Assembly: GCA_039916225.1 (NCBI GenBank)
Contig: JBDSLU010000326.1
Location: forward strand, 1 to 7,521
Direction of reading: 5' to 3'
DNA: 7,521 nt
From: JBDSLU01 sp039916225
GTDB lineage: Bacteria; Acidobacteriota; Vicinamibacteria; Vicinamibacterales; Vicinamibacteraceae
Position numbers and translations under genes: made by a program
Notes under the pieces: model-generated
Told to the model about the DNA's origin: nothing
The model's database searches: none
What the model saw: the letters and a program-made list of their open reading frames with translations, nothing else
Shown: positions 1 through 4,894 of the stretch, one piece after another
Position numbering within the stretch: position 1 is the stretch's first letter
Layout of the letters: every line of letters starts with the position of its first letter

Positions 1-1
1 C

Positions 2-2971
2 ACCGGCGCCGACACCGTGTTCGGCGGCGGCGTGACGGGCCAGACCGACGCGTTCTACGTCAAGCTCGGTCCGACCGGGGCCTTCCTCTATGGCACCTAC
101 ATGGGCGGCCTCGACTTCGATACCGCCGTCGGCATCGGCGTGGACGCGACCGGCAACGTCTACGTAGCCGGCAGCGCGCTCTCGGACGCGGCGAGCTTCC
201 CTCAGACCGCGAACGGCTACGACCTGGTGCGCAATGGCTACGACGCCTTCCTGACCAAGTTCGATGCGAGCGGCACCCGCGTCTACTCGACCTTCCTCGG
301 CGGGAGCGGCGGCGACAACTACAACGTGAAGGCCGGCGGCCTGGCCGTCGATAATCAGGGTCGGGCCTACCTGACGGGCGACACCTACAGCACGGACTTT
401 CCCATCGTCGGTGGCTATCAGGCCACCTTCAGCGGCCCCAGCGGCTACGACGCCTACCTCGCGGTCATCGACACGACGGTCTCAGGTGCCCCTGGCCTGA
501 TCTATTCCACCTATCTCGGGGGATCGGGCACCGACATCGCCTACGGGATTGCCTACGCCGGTTCGCGGCAGGTGGTCATCGTCGGTGAGACGGGCGCGCT
601 GTCTCCGCCCAATGCGCCGTTTCCGACCAGGAACGCCTACGATGCGACGTTGAACGGCGTCCGGGATGCGTTCGTGGCCAAGTTCGACACGTCGGTGGCT
701 GGCAACGGCTCCCTCCTCTTCTCGACCTTCCTGGGCGGCAGCGACTACGAGTACGCCAACGACGTCGCCGTCGACGCCCAGGGCGCGATTCACGTGGTCG
801 GCGACGTCCGCTCGACCGACTTTCCGCTCGTGAACCCGGTGTCGACGGGCTTCGATTTCATCGGGAAGTTCGTCACCAAGATGAACGCCGCCGGCTCGGC
901 GCTCATCTACTCGACCTATTTCGGAGGCGTGGTGAATTCAGCCGGCGCCTACGGCGTCGCGACCAACTCGGCTGGAGACACCTACTTCTCGGGTTCGACG
1001 AACAGCTCCGCGACCAACCCGCCGACCGCGACCGGCTTCCCGCTCGTGAGTCCGTTCCAGGGCACCTATGGCGGCGGCAGCAGCGACGCGTTCGTCGCGC
1101 GGCTCGGGAACGGCGTCGACCTCCAGCTCACCAACATCGCGACGCCGGAGCCGGTCGCCACGGGCGGGACGCTGACCTACACCCTGACCCTGACCAACAA
1201 CGGAACCGATGCCGCCCTGTCGGTGGCGCTCACCGACACCCTGCCGGCGGGCGTCACCTTCGCCACGTGCGTCGCGTCGGCCGGCGGCGTCTGCGGCGGA
1301 TCGGGCAACGCGCGGACCGCCACCTACGCGTCGATTGCCGGCGGCGCGTCGGCCACCGTGACGATCACCGCGACCGTCACCGTGGGCATGGGGTCGACCA
1401 TCGTCAACACCGCCGTCCTGACGACGGCGTCCTACGATCCCAACCCGGCGAACAACACGGCGACGGCGACGTCGCACACGCCGGGCGTCAACCCGAGCGA
1501 CACCGACAACGACGCGTTGCCCAACGACTGGGAGACGCGCTTCGGCCTCGACCCGAACTCCAGCACCGGCGCCAACGGGGCCGGCGGCGATCCGGACGGC
1601 GATGGCCGCACCAACTTCCAGGAGCTGCAGGAAGGCTCGCACCCGCGCGGCTTCGTCATCACCTTCCTGGCGGAAGGTGCGACCGGCACCTTCTTCGATA
1701 CGCGGATCGCGCTGGCCAACCCCACGGCGACGCCCGCGCACGTGCTCTGCCGCTACCAGAAGGACGACGGCACGGTGGTCTCCGACTACCGCACGATGGT
1801 GCCCTTCAGCCGGCTCACCATCGATGTCGACGGTGTCGCGTCGATGGCCAGCGCCGCGTTCTCGTCGCTCATCGAGGCCGATGTCCAGGTCGTCGCCGAT
1901 CGCACGATGACGTGGGGCCTCGACGGCTACGGCAGCCACGCCGAGCGCGGCGTGCTGACGCGCACGGCGACCACGTGGTATCTCGCCGAAGGCGCCACGC
2001 ACGGCAGCTTCGACCTGTTCTATCTGATCCAGAACCCAGGCGCGACTGCCGCCGCCGTCGAGATCGCCTATCTGCTGCCGGCACCGGCGGCGCCGATCAT
2101 CCGCTCCTACACGGTCGCGCCGAACAGCCGCCTCACGATCCGCGTGGACGACGTGGCCGGCCTGGCTGCCACCGACGTCTCGGCGGCCATCCGATCGACC
2201 AACACCGTGCCGATCATCGTCGAGCGGGCGATGTACTTCTCGCGGCCCGACCAGGTCTACGCCGGCGGCCATGAGAGCGCGGGCGTGACGGCGGCGCAGA
2301 ACCGCTGGTTCCTCGCCGAGGGCGCGACCGGATCGTTCTTCAACATGTTCATCCTGGTGGCGAACCCGAGCAGCGACGCCGCGACGGTCCAGATGGACTA
2401 CCTGCTGACCAGCGGGCAGACGGTGACGCGGACGCACACCGTCCCGGCCAGCAGCCGGCTGACGCTGAACGTGGCGCTCGAGGCGCCGGAGCTGGCGTCG
2501 GCCAACATGTCCACGGTGGTGACGTCGACCAACAACGTGCCGATCGTCGTCGAGCGGGCGATGTGGTGGCCGGCGCCGGGCAACAACTGGCAGGAAGCGC
2601 ACAACAGCCCGGGCGAGATCGTCACCGGGCCGCGGTGGGCCGTCGCCGAGGGCGAATCGGGCGGCCCGAACGGTAAGCAGACTTACCTGCTCATCGCCAA
2701 CACCTCGACGTTCGTCGGTTCGGCCCGCGTGACGCTGCTGTTCGAGGACGGCACGACGACGGAGAAGGTGTTCGCGCTGCCGGCGAGCAGCCGGACCAAC
2801 GTCAGCGTCGATGCCGAGTTCCCGACCGCGTTCGGGCGGCGCTTCGGGGCGATCATCGAGGCCCAGGGCGGAACGCCGGCTCAGATCGTCGTCGAGCGGG
2901 CGATGTACTCGAACGCCAACGGCATCATCTGGGCGGCGGGCACCAACGCGCTGGCGACCAAGCTGCCCTGA
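2..2971 (+). CDS. Large secreted repeat protein: SBBP propeller repeats, DUF11 domain, four LAEG/VERAM repeats (5' partial)
   Basis: The reading frame is already open at base 2, so the N-terminus and any signal peptide lie upstream. The GTG at 17 is internal; residue numbers below count from it. Five SBBP-type repeats start at about residues 25, 90, 163, 235 and 298, each with a Y/F-S-T-Y/F-x-G-G core, then a 'vD..G..yv.G' strand, usually ending in 'fP'. This suggests a beta-propeller. Residues ~367-487 are a DUF11-type Ig-like domain ('TYTLTLTNNGTDAA', 'DTLPAGVTF'). Residues 495-545 carry Asp-rich loops (DTDNDALPNDWE; DPDGDGRTNFQE) like thrombospondin type-3/EF-hand-like calcium sites. Four repeats then begin at 550, 654, 764 and 874, with W-x-(L/V)-AEG at the start and a 'VxxERAM'-like end (copy 1 diverged); they resemble DUF5719-type repeats. 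The protein ends LATKLP, with no visible sorting signal. A role at the cell surface is inferred; the ligand is unknown. Base composition matches the neighbours. Confidence 0.88.
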   Translation, partial: TGADTVFGGGVTGQTDAFYVKLGPTGAFLYGTYMGGLDFDTAVGIGVDATGNVYVAGSALSDAASFPQTANGYDLVRNGYDAFLTKFDASGTRVYSTFLGGSGGDNYNVKAGGLAVDNQGRAYLTGDTYSTDFPIVGGYQATFSGPSGYDAYLAVIDTTVSGAPGLIYSTYLGGSGTDIAYGIAYAGSRQVVIVGETGALSPPNAPFPTRNAYDATLNGVRDAFVAKFDTSVAGNGSLLFSTFLGGSDYEYANDVAVDAQGAIHVVGDVRSTDFPLVNPVSTGFDFIGKFVTKMNAAGSALIYSTYFGGVVNSAGAYGVATNSAGDTYFSGSTNSSATNPPTATGFPLVSPFQGTYGGGSSDAFVARLGNGVDLQLTNIATPEPVATGGTLTYTLTLTNNGTDAALSVALTDTLPAGVTFATCVASAGGVCGGSGNARTATYASIAGGASATVTITATVTVGMGSTIVNTAVLTTASYDPNPANNTATATSHTPGVNPSDTDNDALPNDWETRFGLDPNSSTGANGAGGDPDGDGRTNFQELQEGSHPRGFVITFLAEGATGTFFDTRIALANPTATPAHVLCRYQKDDGTVVSDYRTMVPFSRLTIDVDGVASMASAAFSSLIEADVQVVADRTMTWGLDGYGSHAERGVLTRTATTWYLAEGATHGSFDLFYLIQNPGATAAAVEIAYLLPAPAAPIIRSYTVAPNSRLTIRVDDVAGLAATDVSAAIRSTNTVPIIVERAMYFSRPDQVYAGGHESAGVTAAQNRWFLAEGATGSFFNMFILVANPSSDAATVQMDYLLTSGQTVTRTHTVPASSRLTLNVALEAPELASANMSTVVTSTNNVPIVVERAMWWPAPGNNWQEAHNSPGEIVTGPRWAVAEGESGGPNGKQTYLLIANTSTFVGSARVTLLFEDGTTTEKVFALPASSRTNVSVDAEFPTAFGRRFGAIIEAQGGTPAQIVVERAMYSNANGIIWAAGTNALATKLP
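1664..2968 (+). repeat. Four tandem ~104-111-residue protein repeats (LAEG...VERAM type)
   Basis: This block within the surface-protein gene encodes four consecutive modules starting at 1664, 1976, 2306 and 2636. Each opens with (W)-x-L/V-AEG, continues with an 'L-I/V-x-N-P/T' strand and an 'SRLT/SRTN' motif, and ends in a 'VERAM' strand. Copy 1 has diverged at its end (VVADRTM). Copies 2 and 3 are also similar in DNA: 2195-2234 and 2525-2564 differ at only 2 of 40 positions with an offset of exactly 330 bp. The 14-mer cgagcgggcgatgt recurs at 2221, 2551 and 2893. This fits internal duplication, with conservation or homogenisation of the module ends. Confidence 0.8.
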
Positions 2972-2994
2972 TCCCGCCGCGGGAATTGTCTTGT

Positions 2995-3035
2995 CGGCGA
3001 CGGGGCCCGGCGGCACGCTGGGCCCCCGTCCGCCG
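2995..3035. terminator. Imperfect GC-rich hairpin between convergent genes (possible terminator)
   Basis: The arm at 3000-3008 (acggggccc) pairs with 3020-3029 (gggcccccgt) with a single bulged C and an 11-nt loop. The pairing can extend outward to cggcg at 2995 and cgccg at 3031-3035 with small bulges. It sits 23 bp after the surface-protein stop and about 50 bp beyond the stop of the convergent exonuclease gene, so it could serve either transcript. No T-tract follows on either strand, so it does not match the classical intrinsic terminator. Confidence 0.4.
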
Positions 3036-3056
3036 ACGGGCCCCCGTCCGCCGACG
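3020..3056. repeat. Perfect 18-bp tandem duplication
   Basis: gggcccccgtccgccgac occurs at 3020-3037 and again, with no mismatch, at 3038-3055; one further matching G follows at 3056. The first copy supplies the 3' arm of the hairpin described for this spacer, and the second copy could pair with the same 5' arm. It looks like a recent slippage duplication. Confidence 0.9.
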
Positions 3057-3082
3057 AGCATGTGACCGAGGAGGGTTCGTGG

Positions 3083-3979
3083 TCAGGCGGGCGGCATGCG
3101 CGCGGCCATTGCCTGCGCCCGCGTGAACAGGGTCGGCTGGCCGAGCCACCGGGCGATCGCCTCGAACTCCGGCGCCGGACCGCGCCAACGCAATTCATCG
3201 ACGTTGGCCATCGTCGGGGCGTCGAGGCGCAGGGTCGCCAGCGTCCGGAACAGCATCGCCTGATCGCGCTGGGCGGCGAGCGTCGCGCCCAGCGCCGCCG
3301 CGCCGCGCACCGGCACATCCCACTGCGAGGGACGCCCGGGGATGGCCTCGATGCTGCCGTAGCGCGCCAGGATCGCCGACGCCGACTTGGCGCCCCAGCC
3401 GGGCAGGCCCGGATAGCCGTCGGCGCTGTCGCCGACCAGCGCCAGGTAGTCGGGAATCGACGCTGGCGGCACGCCGAACTTCTTCATCACACCGGCCGCA
3501 TCGCGCATCTGCCGCGCGCGCCGATCGAACTGCACGATCCGTTCGCCGAACACGCACTGCGCCAGGTCCTTGTCCGGCGTGCAGATCAGCACCCGCGACA
3601 CGCGAGGATCGGCGGCCGCGACGGCCGCCGCGGCGGCGAGCGCGTCATCGGCCTCGAACTCCACCATCGGGAACACGACCACGCCCATCGCCGACAGCGC
3701 CTGCTCGAGCGGGTGGAACTGCGCCAGCAGCGCCTGGTCGATGCCGGCGCCGGTCTTGTAGCCGGGCCACAGGTCGTTGCGGAACGACTCGATGACGTGG
3801 TCGGTGGCCACCGCCAGGTGGGTGGCTCCGTCCCCGAGCAGGTAGAGCATCGAGGCGAGCACGCCCTGGATCGCCGCGACCTCCAGGCCGTCCGGGTTCT
3901 TCTCCGGCGGCACGGCGTAGAAGTGTCGGAAGAGCTCGTAGGTGCCGTCGACGAGGTGAACCAGCATGGGTGGGCGCAT
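3083..3979 (-). CDS. Stand-alone 5'-3' exonuclease (PIN/FEN superfamily, PolA N-domain type)
   Basis: The 298-residue product aligns with the PIN-like plus helix-3-turn-helix fold of the PolA 5'-nuclease and phage T5/T4 flap exonucleases, which remove 5' flaps and RNA primers using two divalent metal ions. Visible motifs are L-V-D11-G-T near the start, T-D60 followed by FRNDLWPGYK (66-75; R67 and K75 in the arch region), E109-A-D-D112, T134-P-D136-K-D138, and IPDYLALVGDSADGYPG (175-191, D184 and D187) running into LPGWGAKSA (192-200), the DNA-binding hairpin. All expected acidic residues are present, so it should be active. No polymerase or 3'-5' exonuclease domain follows; the gene ends at a normal TGA. 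ATG at 3979 gives MRPPM; the second ATG (3967, residue 5) starts nearer the conserved V-D-G strand and may be the true start. Neither has a clear Shine-Dalgarno. The gene is divergent from the methyltransferase. Cytoplasmic. Confidence 0.9.
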   Translation of the reverse strand: MRPPMLVHLVDGTYELFRHFYAVPPEKNPDGLEVAAIQGVLASMLYLLGDGATHLAVATDHVIESFRNDLWPGYKTGAGIDQALLAQFHPLEQALSAMGVVVFPMVEFEADDALAAAAAVAAADPRVSRVLICTPDKDLAQCVFGERIVQFDRRARQMRDAAGVMKKFGVPPASIPDYLALVGDSADGYPGLPGWGAKSASAILARYGSIEAIPGRPSQWDVPVRGAAALGATLAAQRDQAMLFRTLATLRLDAPTMANVDELRWRGPAPEFEAIARWLGQPTLFTRAQAMAARMPPA

Positions 3980-4080
3980 CCAAGGGCGGAGGCTGCGTAT
4001 CGTGACACATGGTGGGCGCGGCCCAAGACCCGACTTGTTCGGAAATGGCGCCGTTTTTCACGGCTGGTTCGCTCTGTTCC

Positions 4081-4109
4081 TTTACTTCGTTTAGTAGAAG
4101 TAGTAATTT
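4081..4109 (+). promoter_or_regulatory. Candidate promoter for the methyltransferase gene
   Basis: TTTACT (4081-4086) as a -35 and TAATTT (4104-4109) as a -10 are separated by 17 bp. This would start transcription near 4116 and leave a leader of about 33 nt containing the strong ribosome binding site. The match to the sigma-70 consensus is only moderate. Confidence 0.3.
4083..4102. promoter_or_regulatory. Inverted repeat 1, candidate operator
   Basis: tacttc (4083-4088) and gaagta (4097-4102) form a perfect 6-bp dyad around an 8-nt centre. It covers the possible minus-strand -10 hexamer. The layout is typical of a dimeric repressor site, but I cannot name a regulator. Confidence 0.4.
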
Positions 4110-4120
4110 TGAGTAGTCAA
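4091..4120 (-). promoter_or_regulatory. Candidate promoter for the exonuclease gene
   Basis: Read on the minus strand, TTGACT (4120-4115) is a good -35 and TACTAA (4096-4091) a moderate -10, with an 18-bp spacer. It would give a leader of roughly 105 nt before the exonuclease start. It overlaps both inverted repeats and the opposing plus-strand promoter. Confidence 0.35.
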
Positions 4121-4125
4121 AATTA
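4104..4125. promoter_or_regulatory. Inverted repeat 2, perfect 9-bp dyad with 4-nt loop
   Basis: taattttga (4104-4112) and tcaaaatta (4117-4125) are perfect reverse complements around gtag. The dyad starts one base after inverted repeat 1 ends. It may be a second operator, or an RNA hairpin in the methyltransferase leader. The pentamer agtag recurs at 4093, 4099 and 4112 across the two dyads. Confidence 0.5.
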
Positions 4126-4134
4126 ATGGAACGT

Positions 4135-4140
4135 GAGGAG
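4135..4140 (+). promoter_or_regulatory. Ribosome binding site of the methyltransferase gene
   Basis: gaggag lies 8 nt before the ATG at 4149. It is the only strong Shine-Dalgarno sequence before a gene in this window and it fixes that start. Confidence 0.75.
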
Positions 4141-4148
4141 AACCCGAC

Positions 4149-4862
4149 ATGAGCGCCGTCTCGACCACCGCCGTATTGCCGACCGTCCACAAACCCGAGC
4201 CATTCCCCGGAAGGCGTCTCCTGCGCTGGGCCGTGGCGGCGCCTTCCGCTGCCGCGCTGCTCATGGGGATCGCCGGCGATTTCTCGTCTCCCTACCTGTG
4301 GGCCATCGTGATCGGCGCGGCCGCCGTCGCCCTCTACGCGATCTTCACCGTCAGCCCTGACCTGGCGCGCGAGCGGTATCACCCGCCGACCTCAGGCGCC
4401 GATGGCGGCGCCTTGTTCTGGATGCGGCCGGTGGCCCTCGTGGCGCTGCTGTTCGCGATCCTGGACGGCGCCCGCTGGCATGTGTCCCCGGTCATGCCTG
4501 CCGCGTGGCGCATCGTGGGTGTGACCGCGTTCGTGCTCGGCTTCGCCGGTTTCGTCTACGCGATGTCGGTCAACCGGTTCTTCTCGTCGGTCGTTCGCAT
4601 CCAGGACGACCGCGGACACCATGTCATCGACGTTGGACCGTACGCGCGCGTCCGCCATCCCGGCTATGTCGGCATGCTCATGTTTGCCATGGCCATGCCG
4701 CTGGCGTTCGGCTCGTGGTGGGCCTTCGTGCCCGGCGCCCCGATGGTGGCGTTCGCGCTGCAGCGCGTGTGGATCGAGGACGCCTTCCTGCTGGCGCATC
4801 TGCCGGGCTACCGCGAGTACGCCGGCCGCGTCCGCTATCGCCTCGTGCCGGGCGTCTGGTAG
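4149..4862 (+). CDS. Isoprenylcysteine carboxyl methyltransferase-like integral membrane protein (ICMT/PEMT family)
   Basis: The 237-residue product is largely hydrophobic, with probable membrane segments near residues 26-42, 47-68, 92-107, 118-138 and 174-208 (the last likely a hairpin). The C-terminal half has the family signature: GPYARVRHPGYVG (163-175), where the RHP-x-Y element helps bind S-adenosylmethionine, then W-I-E210-D near the C-terminus and the closing LPGYREYAGRVRYRLVPGVW. Eukaryotic ICMT methylates prenylated cysteine carboxylates and the related PEMT methylates phospholipid amines. The substrates of bacterial members are mostly unknown, so this is SAM-dependent methylation of an unidentified small or lipid substrate at the inner membrane. 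The ATG at 4149 is supported by gaggag 8 nt upstream. The N-terminal ~20 residues are polar and cytoplasmic-looking. The next gene begins about 30-45 bp downstream on the same strand and may be partly cotranscribed. Confidence 0.85.
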   Translation: MSAVSTTAVLPTVHKPEPFPGRRLLRWAVAAPSAAALLMGIAGDFSSPYLWAIVIGAAAVALYAIFTVSPDLARERYHPPTSGADGGALFWMRPVALVALLFAILDGARWHVSPVMPAAWRIVGVTAFVLGFAGFVYAMSVNRFFSSVVRIQDDRGHHVIDVGPYARVRHPGYVGMLMFAMAMPLAFGSWWAFVPGAPMVAFALQRVWIEDAFLLAHLPGYREYAGRVRYRLVPGVW

Positions 4863-4879
4863 AGGCCGCGCGGGCGTTT

Positions 4880-4885
4880 TATACT
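4880..4885 (+). promoter_or_regulatory. Candidate -10 box (TATACT) upstream of the DUF5916 gene
   Basis: TATACT, preceded by a run of T (tttt, 4877-4880), sits in GC-rich sequence 18 bp after the methyltransferase stop. No good -35 is seen at 16-19 bp spacing. Transcription would start near 4892, only a few bases before the possible TTG start at 4895 and about 15 nt before the CTG at 4907. Confidence 0.45.
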
Positions 4886-4894
4886 GCCTGCGGT

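Larger units (their letters stand above)
3980..4148. promoter_or_regulatory. Divergent promoter region with AT-rich island
   Basis: This 169-bp spacer separates the diverging exonuclease (-) and methyltransferase (+) genes. The half next to the exonuclease is GC-rich and holds only a small 5-bp hairpin (gccgt 4050-4054 / acggc 4060-4064). From about 4080 to 4130 the composition drops abruptly to AT-rich, unlike anything else in the window, and carries two inverted repeats and candidate promoters for both directions. Confidence 0.6.

Noticed and set aside
2900..2971. Sorting signal at the C-terminus of the surface protein (LPxTG, PEP-CTERM or type IX)
   Set aside because: The end reads WAAGTNALATKLP, with no LPxTG motif, no hydrophobic anchor and no Arg cluster.
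3020..3056. Direct repeats as the start of a CRISPR array
   Set aside because: There are only two copies, they abut with no spacer, and no cas gene is nearby.
938..3061. 707-codon open frame on the minus strand
   Set aside because: It lies antisense to the clearly recognisable surface-protein gene. Its translation is Arg/Gly/Val-rich with no domain, as expected from high third-position GC.
3083..3979. Exonuclease as a truncated polA remnant
   Set aside because: The gene ends at a clean stop after a complete nuclease fold, and the sequence beyond it holds a hairpin and a convergent gene with no polymerase-like coding remains. Stand-alone versions of this length are known.
4050..4064. Small hairpin gccgt/acggc as a terminator or riboswitch element
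   Set aside because: It has only a 5-bp stem, no T-tract and no surrounding conserved structure that I can recognise.
3062..4126. 354-codon plus-strand frame opposite the exonuclease
   Set aside because: It is antisense to an exonuclease with complete catalytic motifs. Its translation is His/Arg-rich and it has no ribosome binding site.
4505..4894. N-terminal extension of the DUF5916 protein, or fusion with the methyltransferase
   Set aside because: The frame is open from GTG 4505, but in a different phase from the methyltransferase. The extension is Arg-rich nonsense and would bury a well-formed signal peptide.
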